DNA of 64,000 bases. It comes from Agrypnia vestita. Taxonomy: Eukaryota; Arthropoda; Insecta; Trichoptera; Phryganeidae. Positions within the stretch are counted from its first letter, which is position 1; each line of letters starts with the position of its first letter. Below are positions 48,277 to 60,515 of the stretch, one piece after another. The position numbers were made by a program, and so were the translations under genes. A model generated the notes under the pieces. That model ran no database searches. It was not told where the DNA came from and saw only the letters and a program-made list of their open reading frames with translations. The stretch is from contig JADDOH010010145.1 in NCBI GenBank assembly GCA_016648135.1, positions 46,402 to 110,401 on the forward strand. The letters run 5' to 3'.

Positions 48277-51200
48277 ATGTTAATGAATATGACGGAGTAT
48301 GGGCCAATGGCCCTGTCCCTAGCCTACAAGAGGTAAGAAATGTATAAACAATTATACACTTTTAAACAATATATAAAACAATATATCACTTATTTTATAT
48401 TTCGCACTTTACAATGTTTTAAATATTAAAACATGAGATTTTAAGTAAAATTGTGCATTAGCAACAATCATACAAATAAATTAATGCATACTTACACAAC
48501 ATACATATTTTAAAAAAATCTTGTATTTATTTATTTTATTATAAAACATAATTATCAGTAAAATATAGTAAAATTTTGACCTTTTCGGTAAAAAATAGGA
48601 AGAGTGAAAAATAAATCAACAGATAATAAATGTAAAAAAAAATATCTAAGGACGATTTAAAAACATTTTCTGACAGTATTTAACTGAATACACTTTTCTT
48701 AAATTGTTTTTTTTTTATTATTATTTAAATTAATTTAGAATTATGCTTTACATTAACAAGTTAACGAGATGACTTTAAATAAATATTTGCAGGTGTCTAT
48801 GGTTCTTGGTGATATCTGTACTCACGCGTCTTCGTGTATAAGTGTTTGAGTTTTTGTGTCTTTCAATATTATTTCCGAGTTTATCTCATCATCAAAATCT
48901 CAACACGTGTACATGACACTTAGATTTATCTCATCTTGTCTCATTCCATAGACACGTGTTTGTAATGCTTTAGATAGAGCTTGTTTTTTTCGAGTTACGT
49001 ATTATATAACATTAATTAAAAATGCATATTATGCATCAAATTGCATTATATTTCAAATTAAATATAGCAAAATTTGCTGTCGAGGATTTCCTTGCATCAT
49101 TATGTATGATTTGATATACATACATATGTATTATAATATTACTTCTAATAAAAAATACATGGTACATGGATTTTAAGAGACACCCAAACGGTATTTTAAA
49201 TATATATATATAATTATAATCAATATTATATCTCTCCATAAACAATATTTGTGGTTTTCCCAGTTCACAAGAGGCATCGTCAGGGCTGATGCTGGGCCAC
49301 AACTTTCCTCCAGAGCATCAAGACCTGGTCCACCCTCACTGGAAAAACTTCTTGGCACCCTCTAAATACTGGCATCTGGGGCTGGCTCTCATCTACATCC
49401 TGTTGATGACGATGTCCCTCCTGGGAAATGGCATTGTTATCTGGATCTTCTCTACGTAAGTTTTTTTACTTAATATAGTATTTCCGGTTTTTTTACAACT
49501 TTACTTAAATCTGAAATATTGCCGGATTCCTTATGCTGCATTAAGTATTCCATATAACCTTATCGTACGGATTCTGGCCAAAACAAAAGACTACTTGACT
49601 ACTATCTAATTTTCTATAGTTGTTGGGTAAAACCTTACGTGTATTTGAACATACAAAATGCTGTATCTAATTCAATTTACCATTTGACACGTAATCAACT
49701 TCTTTTGAAATCTTAATAATAATTTTTATATATTTTTTCTTCAAAATTACCATAAATATACAATTGCGTAACTCAAAAACAAAACAAAAAAATGTATAAT
49801 ACCGACTAATGACTATAATTTTATGTTTTATTTCAGATCCAAGTCACTACGAACAGCGAGTAACATGTTCGTGGTAAACCTGGCCATATTTGATCTCCTG
49901 ATGATGGTGGAGATGCCGATGTTCATAGGTAACTCCTTCCACCAGCGTCTGTTAGGCTACGAGACCGGCTGTAACGTGTACGCTGTCCTTGGATCTCTCT
50001 CCGGGTTCGGAGGAGCCATCACCAACGCTGTCATTGCCTACGATCGATACAAGTATTAATTTTTTAAATAATATTATTTTTTAATACAATTCTCTTCTAC
50101 TTTATAATTATCACAACTGAGGAACTACTTATTTTTAAAACATCAAAAACGATAAATTTATTACGTCTTATTCTTCTAAGCTGTTCACTGCAATCCTCTA
50201 GTTTCAAACTCTTAAATATGGGTATTGAATGAATTACATATATTACAACACTTTGTACCAATATGCTAAATACTGCTAATATGATTCTTAATGTAGAAGC
50301 TCTCGAAAATAGGTACAACACTGCTATTATCTTCCTACTCCAAAGAACATTAGTCAGCGGTTTAGATTGTACCTCTCAGTTTAATATTAACACTAAGGTT
50401 GTACCTTTCGGCCGTTTCTTCTTGTAAATATTTAGCAGATGAAGACGTTTTTCAATAAACACTACCAGACCGATTGACCCATTTGTTTGAGAGTCTTGGT
50501 CAATGTGATTCCCTTCATCTTGAAAAATATGTGGCTAGTTTAGAATTCAAAGAAGTAACATTGTATGTTTATATTTAATATGGAATAATTAAAATTAAAT
50601 AAATTGTTAAGGACCATCTCATGTCCTCTGGATGGACGACTGAGTAGAACACAGGCGATCATCCTTTGCGTCTTCACGTGGTTTTGGAGTTTACCCTTCA
50701 CGGTGCTGCCACTCTTCCAGATTTGGGGAAGATTCATTCCAGGTAATTAATATATTTCACATCCCTACTGTTCCAATATCCAATGCTGGTTTTCAATCCA
50801 CTTCACTGAAGCTCAAAGATTACTTTTCACAAAATTTTTATATAAATTTTCTACGAACACTCTTAATGAAGATCAATTATAGAAATCTAATAAACAAGAA
50901 ACTATTAATATGCAAAACATGTATGAAAGTTTTTGTTCTATATCATGGAAATAATATACAACTTTAGATGTTTACAGGTACTACCCTTCAAATATTTTAA
51001 TTGAGACTGAAAAAAATATATATTTATACTAGTTTCAACAATTTTATACTATTTAAATGTTCTTAGAAGATTGGGTGAGCACTGCATTGCATAAAGTGAT
51101 CACTCAAGACAGCTAATACAGTTCATTACTCCTGTAGCCACCCTATATAGACTACCATACACGTTTACCATATAAGTACCATAAATTATAGAAGTCTCTG

Positions 51201-52016
51201 TGAGGCGTCTTTAATTTATATTAATTAATCAATGTTTTATTCATAATTACAATGTTTTTAGAGGGATTTTTGACTACGTGTTCGTTTGACTACTTATCTG
51301 AAGATCAAGACACCAAAGTTTTCACAGCCTGTATCTTCATGTGGAGTTACGCTCTTCCGATGGTGCTAATCTGCTATTTTTACTCTCAACTATTTAACCA
51401 GGTAAAAAAACAAGTAATCGAAATTATTTAAATGGTGACCTACTTAACTTTGTTTTGTTTATGCATATACAAGAAATTTATATTTTTAGTACACATTGTA
51501 CTTTTGTGAAAGGACTATGATCCCGAAACATGCTGATTCATTAGTTAGATGATGGTATAAGCAAAGCGCTCTCTTTTCATTATCGAATAATACATATTAT
51601 TGGTAATATTTTAATATTCCTAGGTTCGCGCTCACGAGAAAATGCTGAAAGATCAAGCTGCAAAAATGAATGTGAAGTCATTGGTCGCCAACCAGGATCC
51701 AGGGAAGAGTGTTGAAATCAGGATCGCCAAGGTTGCCTTCACCATCTTCTTCCTGTTCATCTGCGCCTGGACGCCGTACGCCATGGTGGCATTGATCGGA
51801 GCTTTTGGAGACAAGTCAGTATATCCATATCTTAAAGTCTTTCCCTCGCAGTCCATTCTTTCGTTTACTCAAATGAATGATTAAACTTAAGGGGTTAAAC
51901 CACCAGCATGGGTCATCTAAGGAAAAAATCTTTACTGCCGTCAATATCGCTTTACCATCATTTTTATGGCGAACATTGGTTAATATTTTCACTCAACAAA
52001 TTACTTTGAAAATTTA

Positions 52017-52062
<46 letters not shown>

Positions 52063-54795
52063 ATAGCGGAGTAATGTTTTGTTCCGCAAATGTCCTTCAT
52101 CATGACGCGCGCAGCTGGTGGAGATAATCACCAGGGTTTGAGTGAAATGAAAAAGTCGATTATCATGTCAATTAAATGTCTATGTTGTTAAGCATCGAAA
52201 AAATAGTTTTTTAGATCAAATAGAAAATAATTAAAATTGTTTCTTTTAAAAAAATATGTTAAAAATTCATAATAAAGCAAATGGCGCATTGTATCAAAAA
52301 AATCGTACTCTGCATCGTAGATTAGTAAGATGTATGCTAAATTTTAAAGACAGCTGCCCAAAAGTTTTTGAGATATTTTCTCCACAAGTCTGAAAAAATG
52401 AGTTTCAAGTTCAAATTGCTATAACTCAGACAACTTTTAGAAATATTAAATAAGTGACAACTTAAAATATTCATTTTGCACGACGAAGTAACTGCCATAT
52501 CAACTGATATTATTTTTTAATCTGCGCTTGATGAAAACATCGGACATGGTACGGTATTTATTTCTGTGTGTATTATGCAGAGTAAATTTATTTTTTAATT
52601 ACATGTCGAAATTTACCAATAAATCTGTAGGATGAGATAATACTCTCATTCATGGATACACGTCATTAAAATAAAACATTGGAGCAGAAACTGACAGTAT
52701 CTGTCAGTTACTTTGTATTTTATATTTTGGTTTATTATTATTGAATAATAATATATATTTTATCCTGTTTATTTTTAAATTTTCTTGACAAGATTTATTT
52801 TTCAAAAATATTTTTTATAGAATTTTTTGAGAAAATGTCCACCGTCCAGAGGCATCTTCTCGTTTCGGCATGTGACGTGTTGTTAGTGTGCGTCGAGTGT
52901 ACGTGTGAGATGATTCAGCAGAGACAAAATGGATACAGGGCGCAAATGTTACTCACGGTTAACTATGATTTTTACTGGCTACAATCTACAGATATGGTGT
53001 TGGGTACAGAAATATCACTTGCGATTACTACTGTGACCGGAAACAGTGATTGTACCGACAGACTGCTGGGACCGTGTTAGCTGGTGGGTGCCGGCTCGGT
53101 GCGTGCGACTAGAGCCGCGACGGCCCTTGACCACCACAAATCTAACCAAATGAATCCATTTTCAAACATAGCAAGTAAAATAACAATTTCACAACAATAA
53201 AAAGATGCATTTAATAAAATGATTTAAAAAATCTTAATTGGTAGGTATAATTAGTGGAAAAATTTTAAATATGGCCTACAGTTTACAAAACATTCTGACG
53301 AAGAAAATCAATACTGTAAGATGGATTGAAGAGTATATTCTGTATGTCTAAAATTATTATTTCAGATCTATGTTGACCCCACTCGCGACGATGATACCAG
53401 CTGTTTGTGCCAAGGCGGTATCTTGCATCGACCCGTGGATATATGCCATCAACCACCCCAGATACCGGTCAGTGCAGCTACTATTAATTGTTTATTTAAA
53501 TTTTTTAACTTTATTGAAGTTGATGTTTAATTATTATAATGCAAATTTTCTTTTAACTCTCAATCGCATTAAGTTCGACACAATTTTAGGATATCATCTC
53601 TGTTTACATATTTTTGATTTACAATCTGAATCTGACAGTAAATATTTAGAATTGCGGATGCTTCTTTACAGATCAAAGATTTTTGTAGTATGAGAATGAG
53701 AGTATAAAATTCTACACCATAAATTTATTTCATTTCCCTACTCTCGTTATATCTACATTTTATTCAAATAATAATATTGGTAAAATTTTACTAAATTCTT
53801 AAACAAAATTAGTAAAAATGGCGAGAAACTTAAGTACAATAATGGTATGTAGCATGTTGGTATAGTGATTTTGGCTGTATTATGGCTCTAAGGCTGGTAT
53901 AGTGGACGGTGATTCGAACTCCACTCTAAGATACTAGCAGGTAGGTAAGTACTTTATAGCGCAAGCGTTTAACTTAATTTGAAAATAATAAGAATATTGA
54001 TGCGATACGTATTCCGTGTTCCCATCTCTATTTATTTTTTTGTTGCATAAAAAATAAAGCCTTCTCGGAATTTTTCAACCACAAGATTAATCAATATCTA
54101 TTATTTTTTTACAAATTAAATATACTCAACTCGCTTCCTCATAAAAGATTGTCAGTGAACAATTTAAAAACCTTTAAAATCCTATCCTAAAGAATTTAAA
54201 TTCTGATAAAATATTTATGAATAATATCACATTCCAAATACTTCTCCAATCCTATACTTGTTAAATCCCAAAGACTAAAAAATCCCTTCCCTTGCCTTTC
54301 ATGAATAGATTTTTTAAAAATGTATAGTTAGTTATGTAATCAATCTTTCAAAAATTATTTCATCTATAATTTAAACTTTTCAAAAAGATAAGTTAGATAA
54401 CTAATAGGAGAATAATTTTAAGTTATCTTGAAACTGCTGCTGAATGATATTATTTTGATTTTTTTTTTCGTTTATTTTCTAGTAATTATTTAAAAATAAA
54501 ATAAATATAAATTTTCTTTCCGATAATTTGGAATTGGAATATCTATTCACCCTAACTTCAAAGCAACTGCCAACGTCTTTCTACTTTACTTCTCGTATAT
54601 TAAAATAATTATTTACAATTACTAATTGAACAACAATTGAATTGAAAAATGTATTCAATATCTACATATATTTTTTATTTTTGCAGCAAAGAGCTTGAAA
54701 AACGAGTGCCATGGCTCGGAGTTCGTGAACCAGATATGGACTCTGCCTCTACCACAACCGGAACTACAACAACAGTTTCTACTACTGAAACATAG
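48277..54795 (+). CDS. BRh: Blue-class (short-wavelength) visual opsin, complete, 8 exons, 378 aa
   Basis: Seven-transmembrane, retinal-binding, Gq-coupled receptor of the insect rhabdom. Coding exons read by eye: 48277-48332, 49264-49455, 49837-50052, 50612-50742, 51262-51401, 51624-51814, 53366-53467 and 54687-54795. All introns are GT-AG, the phases join without a break, and the frame ends at TAG. Visible landmarks are an N-glycosylation sequon at N4-M-T, TM1 with GN at 73-75, NLAIFD at 97-102, the disulfide pair C128/C205, DRY at 152-154, E199 at the usual counterion site (PEGF), WTPY at 294-297, the Schiff-base lysine K325 (AVCAK), DPWIY at 331-335 and the insect-opsin tail motif HPRYR at 339-343. 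The C-terminus is Thr/Ser-rich, as expected for rhodopsin phosphorylation. E108 sits where invertebrate UV opsins carry lysine, so this is not the UV class. The N-terminal QDLVHPHW and the tail TASTTT-like region fit lepidopteran blue opsins better than long-wavelength ones. The start is the first ATG of exon 1; in-frame ATGs at codons 3 and 5 are possible alternatives. Introns carry transposon pieces. Confidence 0.96.
51065..51220 (-). repeat. Family A element copy inside opsin intron 4
   Basis: Carries the family hallmark around 51087-51099 (AAAGTGATCACT) and the distal block resembling TCTCTGTGAG, in minus orientation, at the degree of divergence expected of an old insertion. It lies between opsin exons 4 and 5 and does not disturb the splice sites. 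Confidence 0.6.
52018..52058 (+). repeat. (AAT)n microsatellite in opsin intron 6
   Basis: About 13 perfect tandem AAT units followed by AAATA, in the 1.55-kb intron between exons 6 and 7. Such a tract is likely to vary in length between individuals. Confidence 0.95.
52815..53160. other. GC-richer insert in opsin intron 6, unidentified
   Basis: This stretch differs in base composition from the flanking AT-rich intron and holds an 81-codon open frame (52835-53080) with no domain I recognise. There is no clear exon signal in phase with the opsin, and the flanking opsin exons join in frame without it. A transposon fragment is the most likely explanation. Confidence 0.35.
53850..53945 (+). repeat. 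Possible tRNA-derived SINE fragment in opsin intron 7
   Basis: Contains TGGTATAGTG-type sequence resembling an RNA polymerase III A box, and GTGATTCGAACTCC resembling a B box about 70-80 bp downstream. The intervening sequence does not fold convincingly into a tRNA cloverleaf, so this is a SINE-like or degenerate tRNA sequence rather than a tRNA gene. Confidence 0.3.
54115..54310 (+). mobile_element. Jockey/CR1-like non-LTR C-terminal relic in opsin intron 7
   Basis: Broken frames resemble the conserved tail of insect non-LTR polyproteins (a segment like 'N-LP ... K-LS-NNLKTFK'). Stop codons interrupt it, so it is a dead fragment. It lies about 370 bp before the last opsin exon. Confidence 0.35.
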
Positions 54796-55177
54796 TCTCA
54801 CTTCTTTTTTTGCTGCGAGAAATTCTCGTGTATATTCTTCAACAGGGAATGGATAAGGACTGCGACCTAAAATACCAAAGCATTTCACATTAATTACCTA
54901 CATATGATGTTGTAGATAATCTTAATTCAACATTTTTATCCTACGATCTTATGGTACTTAAACGATACCTATCGTAAGATTTATGTACATCGATAGAAAA
55001 TATTATTTTCTACTATGAAAATGTTTTCTAATTTTTTTTTACAACGATATTTATTTATAAATGACCTGGCAACGTCAATGGAAACCGATTCGAAAATTAT
55101 TTAAGAGAATAATATTTTTATAACCTTATCTAAAATAAATGCTATTGTAATATATTATTATTCATGTATTAAATAAA
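54796..55177 (+). other. 3' untranslated region and poly(A) signals of opsin copy 1
   Basis: Non-coding sequence follows the opsin stop codon. AATAAA hexamers occur at 55134-55139 and 55172-55177, either of which could direct cleavage. Positions 54830-54978 recur in diverged form at 56873-57020 on the same strand, which marks that downstream stretch as an opsin-derived relic. Confidence 0.7.
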
Positions 55178-56872
55178 CCATGTAAAACATATCTAAAGAA
55201 TAAAATCACAAATGAAATTTGTGCAAAATAACAAATATTTTAATATTATTTCAAATTCTGCCTTTTATCGTATCCTTATGAATCATTTATTTCCTGAAAT
55301 ATAATCATAATCAGTCCTAGATTTTCTTTGAACTAGTAGTATGAATGTAATATGATAACTTTTAATGAATTACTATGGACTATTTATTATATTATATAAA
55401 TGAGGGTGAATGGTATGTATAAGAAATGGAGAGTAGGTATGTCAATTGGCTGCATTACCTACTCGTGACACTAAAAAGCATTGAAAAACTTCTTACCCTG
55501 ATGAAAAATCTAGAGTATGTCAGAAAACTATTTTATTTTTAGATCTGAGATTTTATGAGAATCTTCTTGATTCTACGTAACAGGGTGTGTAAAAATATAA
55601 CTGCATAAAAGTAAAAAAAAAATTAATATTCTATGTAAATTACTTTTATAATAGTTCAACATTTTCAGAAGAAATAAGGTAGATGACTCATCATTTGGTA
55701 GCCGTAGCACTAATTGTACCAGCGAATTTTGCTGGTGACGCCCTATATCGCCATTCCGGGTATTTTCTTCGGAATATTTTCTATCGTTTATTCTTTTGTC
55801 CATATTCAATTATTCAAACGTTATAATCCCCTTATAATCTCAAAAAACCGATCTCACTTAGTATTCTTCTAGGTGTCAACTGATTTTTTTGTGGCTCTGA
55901 CTCCAGATTTCATCCAAAATTACAAATCTTGATAATAAGTTGTCGACATTAGCATCAAATATAGCCAAACACTCGCATAAATTTAAAGATTAATAGGTAC
56001 GATATACCCATATTTTAATTCTTTTTTTATAAAAACTGCTTATCTGCATAAACAATCTAATAAATAAAAAATTCACCCATAAAAACATAGTTTTGTTTAA
56101 AAATCCTTTATAAGTCTCGGTTTTAATTTTATTGTACTTTCGTTTTCTTGACTAAGAGATTCATTTGTGTCATATTGGTACTAAATTAAATTTTAGATAA
56201 TCATGAAAATGGTTTTTTCAGTATTTGTGTTATTTTTTTTAATTATCACTGCGATTTTGGTACGACGATTTCCAAAAAAAAAAATTTTACAGAATAACAA
56301 CCAACTTTATAGCAATTTTAAATAAAGGGATAAATTTATAAGGGTCCATGATTTAAATCATTTTCGAAAGTAGGTACTTGTCCGAACATCTGAGATAAAT
56401 TAGCATTTTTTTGTATGCGTGCATTCACGTGTGACCCCAAATATATGTAACAATGCATTGTCATCCACATCAAGTCGATGTGGAAAATTTAAGCTCGATT
56501 AATTAATTAGTTAATTTTCACTAGATTTTTTAAAAGAAGTTAAAACCGGCGGCGGCAAAGTTAATATAAAAGATTGAAAAAAAACATTAATATATGAATA
56601 ATTAAAACGTTGATAAATTAATTAAATCACTATAATTTTCAAATTACAGCCACAATATTATATGACGGTAGAAACTTTTACGCGCTGCGTGTTAAAATAA
56701 ATTAATTTCACTATCGCAATAAGTTGTAATCAGGGTTAAAGATAGAAGCCCCAATTGAAGCCATACACCTTTCTATTTTTTTGATACGGTAAATAGTGCA
56801 GTTTTAGATAACATTAAAAATGGAAAATCAGATTTCTAAAATATCTTGCAAAAAAAAATATATTTTCATTTA
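55178..56872. other. Intergenic sequence between opsin copy 1 and the UTR relic
   Basis: AT-rich. A 78-codon minus-strand frame at 55573-55809 is without support. No remnant of opsin coding exons could be seen. Confidence 0.5.
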
Positions 56873-57020
56873 CTCTTCTTCAACAGGGCATTAATAATGG
56901 ACCGACTTCGACCTAAAATACCAAACTATTACACATAAAACACCTTCATATGATATGGAAGATAATCTTATTTTCAACATTTTTATTCTATGATTTTATG
57001 GATTATGATACCTAATTGTG
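56873..57020 (+). pseudogene. Orphan copy of the opsin 3' UTR (relic of a duplicated opsin)
   Basis: About 148 bp align by eye at roughly 80% with the start of the opsin 3' UTR (54830-54978). Shared blocks include TTCTTCAACAGGG, CGACCTAAAATACCAAA, CATATGAT and AGATAATCTTA, in the same order and on the same strand. No recognisable last coding exon precedes it between 56640 and 56870, so only untranslated sequence survives. It lies between the two opsin promoters. The simplest reading is a third tandem copy largely deleted, or a partial unequal exchange; a local duplication of the UTR alone is the alternative. Confidence 0.68.
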
Positions 57021-57233
57021 TATATACTTTATTATATATGGAATATATCTTTAATAATTTATGGTTTTAAATTTAATACTATTTTTACTGGATACTGTTA
57101 TCTTTGCTAAAAATTTCCCATTATTTTTCTCTTTTCTATATTAATTTTTAAATAATAATTGCGCACACTTTTAAATTGTCTCACATAATTGCATTACAAT
57201 TATCACCTATTAGTTTTTTTTTTAAATGTTCTC

Positions 57234-58252
57234 AGGTTTTCACGGCCGTTCAGAATCTTCTGTGTATAGTTTTCTGGGATATTCTGCCGTGTATATGTGA
57301 CCTCTTTGGCCGACGTTTCGGATCCCATTGCAGGGTCCATCATCAGGGCATCCATTCATCGCGCATATACCGAGAAGCAATAGAAATTTTCATTCATAAA
57401 AATAACAGCAGAAATGGTTGCATGTGAATGCCAAATACCTGGACTATAATATCTTAAAGACAAACACATGTAATACTGCAATTCCTGTAAAAAACACAAC
57501 TTTGAAAATTAACCCACAAAATTCAACAATAATAGAAAAACCAATTAGTAAAGTAATTACCCGTTCCCAAAGTCGGCTAGTAAACAATATAAATAAAAAT
57601 CGATAATTTTTAGCACCAATTAAGATTTTAATTCACTTTTGTTCTGGCTCTTGCCCCGAACAGACGAGTTTACTCGTCCAGTTTTGGGCAGGACTCAAAA
57701 TAAGAGGCCCTTCAGAATGAGCAGTGTCACCTGTTCGAAATGTCGGGAGTTTAAAGGTCCTTTTCAGGACTGTTTGACGCGGATTCCACCAGAAAGTAGT
57801 TCGTCATATATATATGTAACAAAAGTAGATTCTGGAATATCTCGCGTTTTCTGTAGATGGTCTCCCTGAGAAGACCTAGGCCGACGTTTCGACACGGTAT
57901 CACGTGCCATTGTCAGGGCTAAAAAGGCCTCAAAAGTTACGGACTAGCCGTACTTGCTCGCGGGTGACATGAAAGTCTCCCACCAATAAGGCTGCATGAA
58001 AGTCTCCCGCCGTATATTTTTTTATTTTATATAAATATATAAATAAATATTTATATATATAGATATATATATATATATATATTTATTTTGATTATTTGCT
58101 TCTTTGACCAGGCGCGTGTGGTGACTCTTGGGCTGAGATTTTCGGCTCAAATGAAAAATGATGGCCTGTAATGGTATCCGAAACGTCGACCAGAGAGGTC
58201 ACATAAACACGGCAGAATAGCCCAGAAAACTATACACAGAAGATTCTGAACG
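57234..58252. mobile_element. Region bounded by inverted family D repeats
   Basis: The left repeat (57234-57350: TTCACGGCCGTTCAGAATCT, GTATAGTTTTCTGGG, GACCTCTTTGGCCGACGTTT) and the right repeat (58164-58252) are reverse complements about 0.8 kb apart. The interior holds a second GGCCGACGTTTCG motif at 57881 and a TA microsatellite near 58025-58083. It may be a single TIR element or two separate insertions. Confidence 0.55.
58022..58085. repeat. TA-rich microsatellite
   Basis: AAATATATAAATAA then (AT)n, about 60 bp, inside the family D-bounded region. Confidence 0.9.
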
Positions 58253-59140
58253 ACAACCCACCAATTGCAAATTTCGTAATGGAGAAATTCGAGGAAACAG
58301 CTCTAGATACAGCAACTTTGATTCCCATGGTTTGGTGGAGGTACGTAATACATAATCGGAGGTCTTTCGAAAAGTCTGCTGTTTTGGGAAAAATCAAGAA
58401 GCCGGTCGAATGTTAAAATTTGTACGGAAAAACATTACATGGAGATCATCAGAATCATGATAAATTTATCTTTGCAATTAATGGAACATTAAATTTCTTT
58501 ACAGCTGATTTTGATTCCGTTGAGTTCCACTGGTTGACCTGGTAAGATATTTTCATTAAAGCCATAAATCATATCATTCTCGTAGGTAAATGACATTAAG
58601 TTATCGCACAATTCATGCGAAGAGTGAATATCCCGCTAACGGCCGGCGTGAGCGGGCTTTATAGCGAGGGGAGAAATATATACAGCAAAACTTCTGAATT
58701 TATGTATCCTGTAAGTACCAGTTAGAGGATGAAAGCCTGTGAGGATTGAGGAAACAGATATCTAAAACATTGAAGTCCTGGTGTGCGATCTTCGCGAAAG
58801 CTGGTATCCGTGGGTCACCATGTCTAGCCCCATCGATCAATAAAATACACCTTTACCGTTGTGTTGTGACTGAAAGGTATTGATCAATTAGGCTGAAGGA
58901 AGTAATCTACCTTGTCCTATGAGATTTACCATCGATCAATATAAGCAGATTCGTATAAAGGAAATATTTGTTCATTGGTAATAATTGAGAATAATAAAAC
59001 CATCAATTACTTTCCATTATCTTATATCATACTGTTATTACATTATTCTTATTTAATATTTATTGCACAATTTCAATTATAATACTAATACAAAAGCATG
59101 GTTGACTTGATTGAGGCAGACGATGGAATGGTTGGTTCAC
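58253..59140. other. Gene-free sequence
   Basis: Mixed composition. ATCGATCAATA-type phrases recur at 58833, 58873 and 58933, but no gene or named element could be supported. Confidence 0.4.
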
Positions 59141-59247
59141 CTCGGCCGTGGGCTGGGCCACCGGTCGTCTTTCCGCTCTCGGTGTTGCCAGGATGCGACG
59201 TCCGGCTCAAACAAATCAACAAAACTCTCATTGTACAATTTTGTCAA
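59141..59247 (-). CDS. Weak candidate internal exon, product unknown
   Basis: On the minus strand a 107-bp block runs from a CTGACTCAG acceptor to a CCGAG|GTGAAC donor. It is open in a frame reading LTKLYNESFVDLFEPDVASW and a charged tail, with local GC enrichment. I do not recognise the protein; a fragment of a retrotransposon ORF is equally possible. An overlapping 64-codon plus-strand frame (59098-59292) starts with ATG but looks less protein-like. Confidence 0.25.
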
Positions 59248-60002
59248 CTGAGTCAGATTCTAAGTATTGGAAACATCGTCTCCCCGAGGTAGTCCGTCTA
59301 CTCATAAATGTATTTCTGGTATAACGTGTGGACTACTGTGATAGTATTTATGCTGGACTACTGAAATTTCAAACGACTAGATTAAAATCTATATAATAAT
59401 ACGGCGGCATGGATAATTTATGAAACATACGTATTGTTTGTTGATTACTATAATATATTCTCTTAGCTTTCCAATATTCTCTTATCCAACATAATTCTTA
59501 ATTTACTACGCCTTAAATATCTGTGAATCTTTGTAATTGGTTTACGCAATGCACACTGTGATTGAAAGTGTTAAGATTCCTTAATTAAATTAATAAATAA
59601 AATAAGAATAAAATTTCTCTCTCAAACCATCTCTTTTGTAAGATCAGTTTCCCGAGGAATTCATATTCTTTTCTGATTACAGTTTTCTGAAATATACTGA
59701 AAATTTTGGAGATGACTTTTCTAGGATTTTGGCTTGTCCGATTATTCGAGATAGAGCAGTTGTCCGGCAATCTATTGCGCTTTAAGAGGGTGAGAGAATA
59801 CATTATAAAATTATAATTATAAAAATTATTATCAAAATTGTTTTGGTAATATTATATAATATAGGAACAGCAACTTTTCATAAAAATAATGTATACAAAA
59901 CATTAAAAAAAAACAATTTTTTGCAAAAATTATGAAAAATAAAAATATATAAAATTAAGTACTTACTGTTTTAAAACTTACGACGATAATATTATACATA
60001 CA
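59248..60002. other. Gene-free AT-rich sequence
   Basis: Nothing could be supported beyond a 72-codon minus-strand frame of AT-driven composition. Confidence 0.45.
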
Positions 60003-60515
60003 GAGTTATTTGGAAAATATTAAAAACCTTGTAGGACTATATCCTGCCTTGATTGTGAATCGAAAAAGTTCAAGCAACCATGACCAATATGATCAATAGT
60101 TATGGATATATGCGACATCAAAGTTTGCATTTTTATTTCAATATTTCAGACTTATTTTTTGTAAAACGTTGGACTATCATTACAGTATCTTATATCGACT
60201 ATGAAAAATTCCATTCCCTTTAATACAAGTCAAATAAATAAAATACGTAATAAAAACCTTCGAATTCTAATAAAAAAACATTCCAATTGGAATATATGCA
60301 GGGTAAAAACCCTGCATTTTATATAACTTATATTAAAACGAATAAATTTTTTGTAAGCGATTAATGTTATTGGAATGACACTTCAACATTTTGAAAAAAA
60401 TAAGGCAGAAATATTGAAAAAAATGCACACTTTGATATTGCATAATTCCATTACTATTGATATTAGGTCACGGCTGCTTGAACATTTTCTACTCATAAGC
60501 AAGTCAGGAATATTG
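60003..60515. mobile_element. Family C foldback: two inverted copies
   Basis: 60003-60185 (minus) and 60365-60515 (plus) are inverted relatives of each other and of 16436-16620, sharing AAAACGTTGGACTATCATTA, ATATTGAAA-AAAATGCA and ATTGATATTAGGTCA blocks. About 180 bp separate them. Confidence 0.6.

Noticed and set aside
50097..50321. Minus-strand frame in opsin intron 3
   Set aside because: No splice context or family likeness. AT-rich chance frame.
51653..51856. 67-codon minus-strand open frame
   Set aside because: Antisense shadow of opsin exon 6.
53370..53693. 107-codon plus-strand open frame
   Set aside because: Only its first 33 codons are opsin exon 7. The rest reads into intron 7 past a GTCAGT donor.
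53850..53945. tRNA gene suggested by A-box and B-box-like sequences
   Set aside because: No acceptor stem or anticodon arm can be folded. At best a SINE or degenerate tRNA.
59141..59247. Assignment of the minus-strand peptide to tubulin cofactor D
   Set aside because: Only a loose 'VASW' resemblance came to mind. Too weak to name.
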